A stretch of 64,000 nt of DNA from OMIW01 sp044235645 (GTDB lineage Bacteria > Bdellovibrionota_C > UBA2361 > OMIW01): NCBI GenBank assembly GCA_044235645.1, contig JBIIHQ010000005.1, forward strand, positions 186,001-250,000, given 5' to 3'. The first letter of the stretch is position 1, and each line of letters begins with the position of its first letter. The translations under genes were made by a program, and so were the position numbers. The notes under the pieces were generated by a model. It searched no databases and had not been told where the DNA came from. It saw only the letters and a program-made list of their open reading frames with translations. This document shows positions 27,184 through 36,054 of this stretch, in pieces.

Positions 27184-28152
27184 ATGCGAGGACAACCGCT
27201 ACCTGACGAGGCTCACCTGCGGATCGTCGCGCCCGCGAGTCCACCGCGGGACCATGAAGTTATTCCTGATGCGATAGAAAACCTGAGAGCGCTCGGATTC
27301 CGTCCCTCGCTAGGTGCGTCAATTTGGGATAGAAACGGGTTTCTCGCGGGCTCCGACAGAGCACGTGCCCGCGATCTACATTCTGCCTTTCGTGCGCGGT
27401 CGGTCGATGGGGTCATGTGCCTCCGAGGGGGGTACGGCTCGCAGCGGCTCCTTTCGCTACTGGACCTCAAACCGTGCGCGCAATCAGGCAAGCCGCTGAT
27501 CGGATTTAGCGATATCACCGCGCTGTTAGGGGTATTTGCCCGTTTCGGGGGATGGGCCATTCACGGCCCGATGGCTGGCTCACTTGTTTCTGATGCCTCT
27601 GTCTCTCATTTCTCGCGAGATCATCTGAAAGCGGCCCTCTTTGAGCCGGATCGTGAACGATCGGTACGCGAGGGATATGACCATGCGGGGGAAACGATCG
27701 AAGTTGCTCGAACGGGGACCGTATCGGGGCGACTTATCGGTGGCAACCTTACCATCCTCACCAGCCTCCTCGGTACCCCTTGGTTTCCGTCGCTCAAGGG
27801 TGCGATCCTTTTTATCGAAGATGTGGGGGAAGCACCGTATCGGATAGACCGGATGGTGACTCATCTGATTAATAGCGGCGTTCTTGCCGGAGTGCGCGGG
27901 ATCGCTGCGGGACTCTTTGCCTCGTGCGACGCCGTCGATGCCACGGGCGAACCCCAACCTCCCGGATGGCGGCGGGTCATTCAGGAGCGACTCCTCCCCC
28001 TCAAGGTCCCCCTCGTGCTCGGGCTCCCCTTCGGCCACGTACCGTTCAACGCCGCTCTGCCTGTTGGTCAAACCGCGACGCTTGATGCAAAGCGGGGGGA
28101 CCTCATCGTAGGGGGGAGGATGATGCGGGTGGGGTTGCGGCGGGTGAAGTAG
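27184..28152 (+). CDS. ldcA: LD-carboxypeptidase, peptidase family S66
   Basis: Cytoplasmic murein tetrapeptide carboxypeptidase that removes terminal D-Ala during peptidoglycan recycling. The Ser-Glu-His triad of S66 enzymes is visible: GFSDITAL with Ser109, FIEDVGE with Glu212 and PFGHVPFN with His285. The CLRGGYGSQRLL motif is also typical. ATG 27184 is preceded by GAGGAGAG; the open frame extends upstream into hemL but that start is unlikely. 29 bp after hemL. Confidence 0.93.
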   Translation: MRGQPLPDEAHLRIVAPASPPRDHEVIPDAIENLRALGFRPSLGASIWDRNGFLAGSDRARARDLHSAFRARSVDGVMCLRGGYGSQRLLSLLDLKPCAQSGKPLIGFSDITALLGVFARFGGWAIHGPMAGSLVSDASVSHFSRDHLKAALFEPDRERSVREGYDHAGETIEVARTGTVSGRLIGGNLTILTSLLGTPWFPSLKGAILFIEDVGEAPYRIDRMVTHLINSGVLAGVRGIAAGLFASCDAVDATGEPQPPGWRRVIQERLLPLKVPLVLGLPFGHVPFNAALPVGQTATLDAKRGDLIVGGRMMRVGLRRVK

Positions 28153-28436
28153 GGATGCCACGGGAATGCCCCCAACAGCCTCGCACGTGTGCCTACTCAG
28201 ATATCACCATTATTCATCGAGGAGCTCTTACTCATTTGTTTCTTAATGACCTCAGGACACTAATTGCCCCGAATTAAGGGCCATATCTCCACCCCGACCC
28301 TCTCAAAACCCCATTGAGCCAACCCGCTCCGGCATGGTAGAGAGGTCGCGCGCCGTAAGGCTCTGTATACGACGCTTTGTATCACGCTGCGGGGAGTGTC
28401 GGTCTCCCTTCTCCGCACCTCTCGAGGAAAATTGCC
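28153..28436 (+). other. Intergenic region before hppD
   Basis: About 285 bp without a convincing gene. No classical terminator or promoter pair stands out. The GAGGA ribosome binding site of hppD lies at its end. Confidence 0.3.
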
Positions 28437-29609
28437 ATGCCGCTATCAGTACCCACGGTAACATGCCGATCGATCGTTCCTACCGCCGATGCTGCCACCC
28501 GCTTAGGGGGGGGGGAGGTGGCTATCGAGGATTTTGATTGTGTCGAAATTTACTGCGAGTCGGCGAAGCAGCTTACTTTTATGCTCTCTCACGGCTTCGG
28601 CTTCCGTCCGATTGGGTACAAAGGCCCTGAGACGGGATGTCGCGATTCGGTTAGCTATGTTCTTCGACAGGGTGCTGTTCAGCTCGTGGTGACGTCGTAC
28701 CTGACTCCGGCAAGTCCCATCGCACATTTTGTCGCGACCCACGGCACAGCGGTTCGCGATGTTGCCTATCGAGTGCCTGACTGCGAGGCGGCTTATTACG
28801 CGTCGCTCTCGCGGGGCGCGCAGAGTGCGGAGGCTCCGGCCGTGTGGTCTGACGAACACGGGTTTGTAAAGCGGGCTGCGATTCGCACGTACGGCGATAC
28901 GATTCACTCGTTTGTCGAGCGCTCCTCATACACCGGCCTTTTCTGGCCTGGTTACGTTCCCTTTTCGACGGCATTCCCGGACGTAGTCGATGTTGCTGAG
29001 GCGGGTATTCAACGGATCGACCACGTCGTCGGGAATGTTGAGCTCGGAAAGATGGATGAGTGGGTTCAATTTTACCAGGATGTGCTTGGCTTCTCTCAGT
29101 TCAAACATTTTACTGATACCGATATCTCGACTGAGTATTCGGCGCTCATGTCAAAGGTGATGTCGGGCGGTTCCGGAAAGATTAAGATGCCGATCAACGA
29201 GCCGGCCCAGGGGCGGCGCAAGTCGCAGATCGAGGAGTATCTCGATTTCAACGGGGGACCGGGGGTTCAGCATATCGCCTTTCAAACCAACGATATACTC
29301 GGAGTGGTTGAAAGACTTCGCCAGCGAGGGGTTCGATTCCTGCGGGTGCCTAAAACGTATTATGACGAAGTGCCCCATCGGGTTGGGGGAATAAAGGAAG
29401 ATCTCGAGCGGATAGCGGGGCTTGGCGTTCTGGTTGATCGCGATGAGGACGGCTATTTGCTTCAGATCTTCACGAAGACGATACACGACCGCCCGACACT
29501 CTTTTTCGAGATCATCCAGCGCGAGGGGTCTCAGGGGTTCGGTAAGGGGAACTTTAAGGCACTCTTTGAGGCGATAGAGCGCGAGCAGCAGGCTCGGGGG
29601 AATTTGTAG
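28437..29609 (+). CDS. hppD: 4-Hydroxyphenylpyruvate dioxygenase
   Basis: Fe(II) enzyme converting 4-hydroxyphenylpyruvate to homogentisate in tyrosine breakdown or tocopherol/pyomelanin-type routes. The two-domain vicinal-oxygen-chelate fold is evident, with iron ligands His196 (RIDHVVGNV), His279 (GVQHIAFQTND) and Glu358 (LFFEIIQREG). The C-terminal GFGKGNFKALFEAIEREQ is also diagnostic. ATG 28437 has GAGGA upstream. A ten-G run lies at 28506-28515, inside codons 24-27. No homogentisate dioxygenase gene is nearby. Confidence 0.96.
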   Translation: MPLSVPTVTCRSIVPTADAATRLGGGEVAIEDFDCVEIYCESAKQLTFMLSHGFGFRPIGYKGPETGCRDSVSYVLRQGAVQLVVTSYLTPASPIAHFVATHGTAVRDVAYRVPDCEAAYYASLSRGAQSAEAPAVWSDEHGFVKRAAIRTYGDTIHSFVERSSYTGLFWPGYVPFSTAFPDVVDVAEAGIQRIDHVVGNVELGKMDEWVQFYQDVLGFSQFKHFTDTDISTEYSALMSKVMSGGSGKIKMPINEPAQGRRKSQIEEYLDFNGGPGVQHIAFQTNDILGVVERLRQRGVRFLRVPKTYYDEVPHRVGGIKEDLERIAGLGVLVDRDEDGYLLQIFTKTIHDRPTLFFEIIQREGSQGFGKGNFKALFEAIEREQQARGNL

Positions 29610-29705
29610 AACACAAATCGGGGGTCGGGCGATTACTCGTGGCATGGTACTATGGGGACGTTGGTTCCCCCTTGATAACCGCCACGCCTCGACCCTCATG
29701 CCTGT

Positions 29706-30704
29706 ATGACTGCGAACGAATCCTTCACCACTCTCCCTCCTTTCAGGGCGGGGGGGGCCCCGGCATCACTCTCAATCGTCTGTCCCTGCTATAACGAGGA
29801 GGAAGTTCTCGCGGAGCTCCACCGTCGTCTTGTGGCAGTTATCGCCATCTGTGGCATCCCGACTGTTGAGGTCCTCCTCGTCGACGATGGGAGCCGGGAT
29901 GCAACGTGGTCGATGATTCAGCAGCTTGCGGAGCGAGACTCACGAATACGGGCGATCAAACTATCGCGCAATTTCGGTCATCAACTCGCCCTCACCTGTG
30001 GTCTGGATCGATGCCAGGGGGATGTGGTGCTGATTATTGATGCCGATCTGCAGGACCCACCCGAGCTGCTTATGCCGATGCTTGAGAAGATGCGGGAGGG
30101 GTTTGATGTCGTCTACGGGGTGCGGCGTCGTCGTGAAGGAGAGTCTCCGTCCAAGCGATTCTTTGCGTACGCGTTTTATCGGATACTCAGTAGAGTCACC
30201 GGCGTCGCTATTCCCGCCGATACGGGCGATTTCAGGCTGGTGAGCCGTCGCGCCCTCAATACGCTGCTCCAGCTTCGGGAGCGTCACCGTTTTGTGCGCG
30301 GGATGGTACCGTGGATTGGATATAAGCAGGCACCTCTCGTCTACGATCGGCCGCAACGATTTGCGGGGGAGACAAAGTACCCGTTCCGTAAGTCGCTCAA
30401 GCTCGCATTCGATGCGATAACCTCGTTCTCAACTCACCCTTTACGCCTTGCATCATATCTTGGGCTGGGCGTATCGGGATTCGCGTTTCTCTACATCGTG
30501 GTGGTTGTGGTGCTAAAGCTGTGTGGCATTAACTTCCCGGGGTATACCTCCTTGATGGCTTCGATACTTCTCCTTGGAGGGGTACAGCTCGTCGTTCTTG
30601 GGATTGTGGGCGAGTACGTGGGGCGTATCTTCGAGCAAGGACAGAATAGGCCCCTCTATATCATTGATGATGAAGTGTATCAGCCAGTTCATAAAGAAAA
30701 ATGA
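29706..30704 (+). CDS. Family 2 glycosyltransferase, polyprenyl-phosphate type
   Basis: 332 aa resembling DPM1/GtrB/ArnC enzymes that load a sugar onto a polyprenyl phosphate carrier. GT2 signatures are present: IVCPCYNEEEVL, LVDDGSRDAT, IIDADLQDPPELL with the metal-binding Asp residues, and GDFRLVSRR. Two C-terminal membrane helices (about 240-263 and 275-300) anchor it to the inner membrane. Next to it is an FAD oxidoreductase, a pairing often seen in polysaccharide or lipid-glycan loci. Sugar and acceptor unknown. An eight-G run sits at 29750-29757 near the start. Confidence 0.9.
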   Translation: MTANESFTTLPPFRAGGAPASLSIVCPCYNEEEVLAELHRRLVAVIAICGIPTVEVLLVDDGSRDATWSMIQQLAERDSRIRAIKLSRNFGHQLALTCGLDRCQGDVVLIIDADLQDPPELLMPMLEKMREGFDVVYGVRRRREGESPSKRFFAYAFYRILSRVTGVAIPADTGDFRLVSRRALNTLLQLRERHRFVRGMVPWIGYKQAPLVYDRPQRFAGETKYPFRKSLKLAFDAITSFSTHPLRLASYLGLGVSGFAFLYIVVVVVLKLCGINFPGYTSLMASILLLGGVQLVVLGIVGEYVGRIFEQGQNRPLYIIDDEVYQPVHKEK

Positions 30705-30750
30705 GTGATACTCAAAGAGAAGATGAAGAGAGGGGCCAACGGTTCGAACC

Positions 30751-32070
30751 ATGACGAAACAGATTGCAATTATCGGGGGTGGCTACGGGGGATTATCGGC
30801 GGCGTACGATCTCGCTCGGAGCGGTTTTTTAGTGACAATTTTTGAGTCGGAGCCCAGTTTGGGGGGGCTCGCGGGAAGCTTTGAACTCTCCTCCGGGGTG
30901 TGGCTCGAAAAGTTTTATCACCACTGGTTTTCGAGTGATCGGGCGATTATGGACTGGTTACGAGAGATTGGGGCAGGGGATCTTATCGAGGAAAAGGCGT
31001 CACAAACGGGGCTCTATTACGCACATTCAATATTTCGGCTCTCTAGTCCGTTCGACCTTCTCTCATTTTCTCCGTTACCTCTCATCGACCGGATTCGCAC
31101 CGGTCTTATGGTCCTGGCAGCCCGTCGGGTACGGGATTGGCGTACTCTCGAGCAAGAGAGCGCCGAGGAGTGGATTTGTCGTCTTGCGGGCCGGCGCAGC
31201 TTTGAGGTGATCTGGCACCCCCTTCTTGAAGGGAAATTCGGCGCAGTGTGGCGCGATGTTGCAGCGGTGTGGTTTTGGAACAAGATGAAGCTGCGAGGAG
31301 GAAGCCGTGGTAAGGGAGCAAAAGAGACGCTCTTTTATCTGCAGGGGGGTTTTCGGGCGGCGCTGGAGCGAATTGAGGCCACGCTACGGGCGCACGGAGT
31401 CGCGATCCATTGTGGGGAATCGGTTGCCCAGATAGAGCGGAAAGAGGGGGGAGGTATCGAAGTTGTCACCGCTCGTGGTGTGCGCCGTTTCGATGCGGCG
31501 CTCGTCACCACTCCGCTGCCGGTATTTCTCTCGATGGTGCCTTCACTCCCCGAAGAGTATCGCTCACGGTGCGCGCAGATTCCATTTCTCGGTAATGTGT
31601 GTCTGGTTCTTCGACTACGGCGTAGCCTCTCCTCAACCTACTGGCTGAACGTCGCTGATGTCGCATTCCCCTTTGTTGGGGTTATTGAGCATACTAATTT
31701 TGATAGTCCCGAGAAGTACGGCGGAGAACACATCGCCTACCTGTCCAAGTATCTCCCGACGACTGATCCCCTCTATAGCATGGGAGATCAGGAACTGGTC
31801 GAATACACCATGCCGCATCTCCAACGACTATTTCCTGAGTTTTCCGCCGATTGGATCATCGGCTCTTCGGTATGGCGAGCGCAATACAGCCAGCCGGTTG
31901 TCGTCAAAAACTACTCGTCGTTGATCCCGGCGTCCCGCTCCCCGATTGAGGGCATCTGGCTCTCGACGATGGCGCAGATCTACCCGGAGGATCGAGGAAC
32001 GAACTACGCTGTCCAGTATGGAAGGCGGGTTGCGGCGGAGATGGCATCGTATCTGAGCGCGACCTCGTGA
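30751..32070 (+). CDS. FAD-dependent oxidoreductase, amine-oxidase/desaturase type
   Basis: 439 aa flavoprotein of the protoporphyrinogen-oxidase/phytoene-desaturase superfamily. The dinucleotide-binding motif IIGGGYGGLSAAYDLA is at residues 6-21, followed by the second-strand ESEPSLGGLAG motif. The conserved C-terminal FAD segment reads IWLSTMAQIYPEDRGTNYAVQ. The substrate cannot be read. Located 46 bp after the glycosyltransferase gene on the same strand, so a joint role in a glycan or isoprenoid-lipid pathway is plausible, but that is inference. Confidence 0.85.
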   Translation: MTKQIAIIGGGYGGLSAAYDLARSGFLVTIFESEPSLGGLAGSFELSSGVWLEKFYHHWFSSDRAIMDWLREIGAGDLIEEKASQTGLYYAHSIFRLSSPFDLLSFSPLPLIDRIRTGLMVLAARRVRDWRTLEQESAEEWICRLAGRRSFEVIWHPLLEGKFGAVWRDVAAVWFWNKMKLRGGSRGKGAKETLFYLQGGFRAALERIEATLRAHGVAIHCGESVAQIERKEGGGIEVVTARGVRRFDAALVTTPLPVFLSMVPSLPEEYRSRCAQIPFLGNVCLVLRLRRSLSSTYWLNVADVAFPFVGVIEHTNFDSPEKYGGEHIAYLSKYLPTTDPLYSMGDQELVEYTMPHLQRLFPEFSADWIIGSSVWRAQYSQPVVVKNYSSLIPASRSPIEGIWLSTMAQIYPEDRGTNYAVQYGRRVAAEMASYLSATS

Positions 32071-32202
32071 GCATTCGCTCAGATTGCCAGCCTGCCAAAT
32101 CTGCGCGATCACATCTCTGATTAGATGTGGGCAGCTGTGTTAAGGCTGGGTAAAGATAGCCGCTAAGATTTGATTATTGCATCCGATTGCCCGATCGAAG
32201 CT

Positions 32203-33354
32203 TCATCGCTCCGGCGCTTTTCGATATACCATCTGATACACCTGCACCATCCGCGAGCGGAAGAGAGCCGCGCACGACATCAGATAAAAGTGCCACATCC
32301 GCTGAAACCGTTCGTCGTACCGCGTATCGAGCGTTGACCACCGAGCGGCAATGTTGTTGTCCCAAGCCATTAAGGTCTTATCGTAGCTGTCACCAAGATT
32401 ATCGAGATGTTCGAGGATGAATGACGAGCGGGCGGGAGTGACCAACTCAGGCAGCGTGGGCAGATAGCCGTTCGGGAATATGTACCGCAAAATCCAGAGA
32501 AGGAATTCATCAACACGGGGGGATGAATAGCGCGTCACCGTTTCAGACGAGATCGCCTGCAGAGCAAAGATTCCATCGGATTCGAGTGCGCGATAAACCG
32601 CACCATAGAACGCTCCGAGATTTTTTCTTCCCACTGCTTCGACCATCTCTATCGAGACGACTCTATCGAAGGTACCGACTGGTTCGCGATAATCCTGCTC
32701 AAGGATTGTGACTGGTAGACCTGCGCACCGCTTTCGTGCATACACTGCTTGCTCGCGGGAGATGGTGACCCCCGTTACCGTCACTCCATACTCGCGCGCG
32801 GCAAACTCCGCGAAGTTACCCCAGCCGCAGCCTATATCGAGGACCGTCATCCCCACCTTGAGCTCAAGCTTTTGGCAGAGGAGTTCAAGCTTGGCTCGCT
32901 GAGCTTCTTCGAGGTTCTTTGCGCCTCGCCAGACCCCGCACGTATAAGTCATGGAGCGATCCAGCATCGCCTCAAAGAGGTCATTCCCGAGGTCATAGTG
33001 GCGGTGAGCAACCTGAAGCCCCCGTATGCCGTGCTGAAGATTAGCGAGACGAGACGCAGCCAGATAGCGAAGGAGCCGGAGGTGTCGGGCGATCTTTCGA
33101 GGGAGAGGTAGCTCTCCTCCCGGATCATTCTGAGCCGTAAAGAGGGCGACCATTGTCTCGTCCAGTCGAGGTGTTGACCAGCGACCTTCCATATAGGCAT
33201 CACCGAGAAGGTCGATACCCTCTCGGGCGATCGCCTCTATCTCTGAGAGTGGGGTGATGGCGACGAGCGACGATGTGGCGGGAGATGAGTAAGAGTGAGG
33301 GGATGCAGAGTCGGGAGCGAGAGCGGTCGAGCCGTGAGAGAGGTAGTCGGTCAT
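32203..33354 (-). CDS. Cyclopropane-fatty-acid synthase family methyltransferase
   Basis: SAM-dependent enzyme that adds a methyl or methylene carbon to unsaturated phospholipid acyl chains. The Rossmann SAM site VLDIGCGWGNFAEFAA, the preceding HYDLGNDLFEAML, MTYTCGVW, and FDRVVSIEMVEAVG all match CFA synthases. Length 383 aa with ATG 33354 supported by AAAGGAG. Gene content nearby (DUF1365, COG2907-type flavoprotein and SDR, all on the same strand at 34954-38264) suggests that it belongs to a fatty-acid modification cluster rather than acting alone; furan or other methylated fatty acids are possible products. Confidence 0.92.
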   Translation of the reverse strand: MTDYLSHGSTALAPDSASPHSYSSPATSSLVAITPLSEIEAIAREGIDLLGDAYMEGRWSTPRLDETMVALFTAQNDPGGELPLPRKIARHLRLLRYLAASRLANLQHGIRGLQVAHRHYDLGNDLFEAMLDRSMTYTCGVWRGAKNLEEAQRAKLELLCQKLELKVGMTVLDIGCGWGNFAEFAAREYGVTVTGVTISREQAVYARKRCAGLPVTILEQDYREPVGTFDRVVSIEMVEAVGRKNLGAFYGAVYRALESDGIFALQAISSETVTRYSSPRVDEFLLWILRYIFPNGYLPTLPELVTPARSSFILEHLDNLGDSYDKTLMAWDNNIAARWSTLDTRYDERFQRMWHFYLMSCAALFRSRMVQVYQMVYRKAPER

Positions 33355-33787
33355 GGTTCTCCTTTGACGATACAAATGTTCCGGGCGAGGAGGTCGGTTT
33401 CGAGTATAGACAAAATTCTTCGAGGGTAGCTAGGGGGAGGGGAAAGGCTGGCAGTAAGGTCAAGGGAGTTTTTTCTGAATGTCAATAGGGATTTGGGTTG
33501 TCTCCCCGGTATTTAGTTGAACGGGGAGCGATTGTCGTGTACTATGATGGTAGTTTACTGCTGCTCGGTGAACTCGTTCATTCGGATAACGCTCGCAGGT
33601 AATTAGGTCAAAAGGTAGTTCGGAATAGATTTGCCGAACGCTCATTGGCCAAGCGCCGTCAGTCATGTTCCAGTCGAGTTTTTAGGCCTCAGTATTCGGA
33701 AAAATCGGGTGTTCATGGCACGCTGCCGGGTTGGTACGAGCCATTCGCACATTCTAGCAAGTAGTAGTCTCTCAGAGGCCTAATAGT
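33355..33787. other. Long intergenic region upstream of the RRM gene
   Basis: 433 bp between the CFA-type gene (-) and the RNA-binding protein gene (+). It carries a promoter-like sequence at 33517-33545 that would leave a leader of about 236 nt. No small ORF with a good ribosome binding site was found. Confidence 0.45.
33517..33545 (+). promoter_or_regulatory. Sigma-70-like promoter for the RRM gene
   Basis: TTGAAC (33517-33522), a 17-bp spacer, and TACTAT (33540-33545). Matches are five of six (TTGACA) and four of six (TATAAT). The predicted start near 33552 gives a 5' leader of about 236 nt, like the long leaders of cold-inducible RNA-binding protein genes. Confidence 0.45.
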
Positions 33788-34204
33788 ATGAAAAAATTGT
33801 ATGTTGGAGGATTAGATTTCTCCATCACCGACGCAGAACTTCGTCAACTTTTCGAAGAGTTCTCTCCTGTCCTGTCGTGCGCGGTTATCCGTGATCGTGA
33901 CACGGGGGAATCCCGTGGTTTCGGATTTGTCGAGCTCGAAGATGAACAGGCCGATTCGGCCATCAGCGCTCTCGATGGAACAGAGTTCGCTGGCAGCCAG
34001 ATCAAGGTGAACGAGGCCCGTCCGAAGCGCGATTTCGGCGACCGTCCTCCTCGCGATAATCGTGGTGGTGGGTACCGCTCGGGTGGCGGCGGTGGTGGTG
34101 GCGGCTATCGTTCGGGTGGCGGCTACGGCGGTCGGTCGGATGGCCCACGTCGCTCCGGCGGCGGTGGGGGTTACGGCGGCGGCGGACGTGGTGGTTCGTA
34201 CTAA
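33788..34204 (+). CDS. Glycine-rich RRM RNA-binding protein
   Basis: 138 aa. One RNA recognition motif (residues 1-80) with RNP2 KLYVGGLDF and RNP1 RGFGFVEL, followed by a Gly/Arg/Ser/Tyr-rich tail (GGGYRSGGGG repeats). This is the bacterial Rbp architecture, common in cyanobacteria and some deltaproteobacteria, often induced by cold and acting as an RNA chaperone. AGAGG lies upstream of ATG 33788, and a terminator follows at 34263, so it is a monocistronic unit lying between minus-strand lipid genes. Confidence 0.95.
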   Translation: MKKLYVGGLDFSITDAELRQLFEEFSPVLSCAVIRDRDTGESRGFGFVELEDEQADSAISALDGTEFAGSQIKVNEARPKRDFGDRPPRDNRGGGYRSGGGGGGGGYRSGGGYGGRSDGPRRSGGGGGYGGGGRGGSY

Positions 34205-34262
34205 GGGGTAAGCCCTTAGGAACCGCAACCTGACCAGTCGGGTTTGCCACACAGAGTGTGAG

Positions 34263-34298
34263 AAAGGGGGGGGGTGAAATCGGCTCCTCCCCTTTTTT
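34263..34298 (+). terminator. Intrinsic terminator of the RRM gene
   Basis: A stem of AAAGGGG(GG) pairs with CCCCTTT over a loop of about 15 bases and ends in a six-T run (34293-34298). It follows the RRM gene by about 60 bp and lies before the next plus-strand gene. Confidence 0.7.
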
Positions 34299-34333
34299 GT
34301 TTCAAATTGTGAAGATTGAAGCGGGAATAAAGG

Positions 34334-34789
34334 ATGAAAAGATTTGCTAATCGATTTCTCATTTCGCTGGTGGTAGTAGCGAGTGCTGGGGTTGGGCCCG
34401 TTGTCGCTGAAAGTGTGGACCCCACTCCGACGGTTTCTCCAACTGCGACTGCACAGCCCAAAGGTCCACTCTGTCCAACGACGCAGGCTTGCGTTTCTCA
34501 GCAGGTCCCTCAGGTCTTACAGTCGTGCTTCGCGGCAGACCCATCGTGTACTTTGAAGAGTTCCGATAGATTCGCACTCACTGCGGAAGACCTCGCGAAC
34601 AGAGCGATAGATGCTCGGAATTGTACGGATTCCAAGTTCCTGACCTCGAAGAAGAAGTGTAACGTCTGTTACCAAAGGGCGAAGAAACCGTTGAGCGTTC
34701 GTGCCGCGGGCTTTCTTTTTCGGGGACTGGTTGCTCAGGCGGTAAAAGTAGTTGAGGCCAAAAGAGTCGAGGCGTGTTCTGGTTTATAA
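34334..34789 (+). CDS. Small exported Cys-rich protein with Thr-Pro linker
   Basis: 151 aa, not assigned to a known family. A signal peptide covers about residues 1-25 (ISLVVVASAGVGPVVA). A short Thr/Pro stretch (about 29-40) follows, then a helical-looking domain with eight Cys (for example LCPTTQAC, SCFAADPSC, RNCTDS, KKCNVC and a Cys near the C-terminus). This domain resembles the C-terminal part of the large protein at 49169-52087 in Cys spacing and helix pattern. ATG 34334 follows AAAGG closely. Convergent with the DUF1365 gene. Probably periplasmic or secreted. Confidence 0.75.
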   Translation: MKRFANRFLISLVVVASAGVGPVVAESVDPTPTVSPTATAQPKGPLCPTTQACVSQQVPQVLQSCFAADPSCTLKSSDRFALTAEDLANRAIDARNCTDSKFLTSKKKCNVCYQRAKKPLSVRAAGFLFRGLVAQAVKVVEAKRVEACSGL

Positions 34790-34953
34790 ATTAAGAAGGC
34801 GTCCAATATCGTAGAAGAAACTCCGCCTCCAGCCACTATGTGAGGTGAAAGGGCGGAGGAGAGTTGAACAACGAAAGAGCGGGGAAACGAAAAGGAAGAA
34901 TAGGAGAAAAATAGGGAAAAAGAGGTGGAGCGGGTCAGCTTTTCACACGTTCA

Positions 34954-36054
34954 TCATCCCTCAAACCGACCACCAGTTAGTAGTCGCAACGTTCCTGCCC
35001 GCCACCGCTCAATCCAACTTCGTTTCCGATAAGTACCTTTCGGCTCAACCAGTGGCAGAAGCGGAAAAGCGCTCACCCGACGCGCAATCAATATGAGGGC
35101 ATGCCACGATATTCGCGTCATCGTCAGCCATCCCGTCCCAGGAACGGCCACAAGAGTGGTGATAAGCGATCGCGGGGTGAGGGGGCGCAGGGAGCCGGTT
35201 ATACCGGCCGCGAACGAGGGAAGTGAAAAATTCGTCGACGGAGAAGCTATCGTTGAGAGAGCATCCTCCAACTCCGCATCTGGTCCGGAGCTATGAAACA
35301 GCTCCACCGTTATGGAGAGGTTATTAAAGGCGGGGTGTGCAGTTCGGGGTGACAGATTACATTTCGTCACTAGTGGCCTGAAGCCGGCTCGCACACAATC
35401 TGACGAGCCATTCTCATCCTCTCCACCGGTCTCCTTTTCGTCCCGCCGAGTAATCGTTACCCGATACATCCCGGTCCGGTCGAGAAAAGGTGATACACAA
35501 AACATTTTGGGAAAAACAAACCGTGATTCCTCTTGAGGCGCTTCCCCGTTGTTGTGGCTATTCACCGCACGCCGCCATGCGAAGTATCGGTGCGTCTGTC
35601 CGAACGTGTTGTGCACTTCACACACGATCTGATCAACGATACCGTCCCGCTCGACGAGGTAAAAATTCACGGGATTAAACGCGTAGCCAAGTATCCGTGG
35701 GGTTGTCAAAAGAACGATCCGCGCTCCATCAACGCACCCACCCTGTTGCTCGAGAAAGGTGATGAGCCGTTTGCGGAGCGGCCCGAGAGATGAAGTGGTC
35801 GACTGAGCGCACTCGTTATCTTTCTCGTGCATAAAATCGCGATCCCGAACCGAGAGAAGCGCGATGGTATTTATGCCAAAGAGGAGGGGATACCGAGGCG
35901 GAACGGTACCCTCAGAAAGATCAAACGCGAGCATCATCAGCGGATACGCGAATGAGTGATCCAGTTCGCGGCGCCGGTGATGCCAGACAGTACCCCTGAA
36001 GAGCTGGTGACCAGTCCTCAAGTAATCGCCCGTATCGGTAGACCCTGGCCCCAC
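34954..36054 (-). CDS. DUF1365 family protein
   Basis: 366 aa of the DUF1365 family, soluble, usually encoded beside COG2907-type flavoproteins and CFA-like methyltransferases. Recognisable segments are LFRGTVWHHRR near the N-terminus, FLEQQGGCVDGARIVLLTTP and LGYAFNPVNFY in the middle, and HNTFGQTH downstream. GTG 36054 begins immediately after the stop of the flavoprotein gene, with AAGGAGGG just upstream. The C-terminal part is Arg-rich. Biochemical role not established; a part in fatty-acid modification is inferred from the neighbours. Confidence 0.87.
   Translation of the reverse strand: MGPGSTDTGDYLRTGHQLFRGTVWHHRRRELDHSFAYPLMMLAFDLSEGTVPPRYPLLFGINTIALLSVRDRDFMHEKDNECAQSTTSSLGPLRKRLITFLEQQGGCVDGARIVLLTTPRILGYAFNPVNFYLVERDGIVDQIVCEVHNTFGQTHRYFAWRRAVNSHNNGEAPQEESRFVFPKMFCVSPFLDRTGMYRVTITRRDEKETGGEDENGSSDCVRAGFRPLVTKCNLSPRTAHPAFNNLSITVELFHSSGPDAELEDALSTIASPSTNFSLPSFAAGITGSLRPLTPRSLITTLVAVPGTGWLTMTRISWHALILIARRVSAFPLLPLVEPKGTYRKRSWIERWRAGTLRLLTGGRFEG

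Noticed and set aside
29330..29345. tRNA-like T-arm string GGGGTTCGATTCC
   Set aside because: It lies inside the hppD coding frame, and no acceptor, D or anticodon stem can be drawn around it.
33710..33760. Sigma-54-like TGGCACG before the RRM gene
   Set aside because: The GC half with TTGC at the right spacing is missing.
34845..35096. 83-aa plus-strand frame after the Cys-rich gene
   Set aside because: Mostly antisense to the DUF1365 gene, extremely basic, typical shadow frame.
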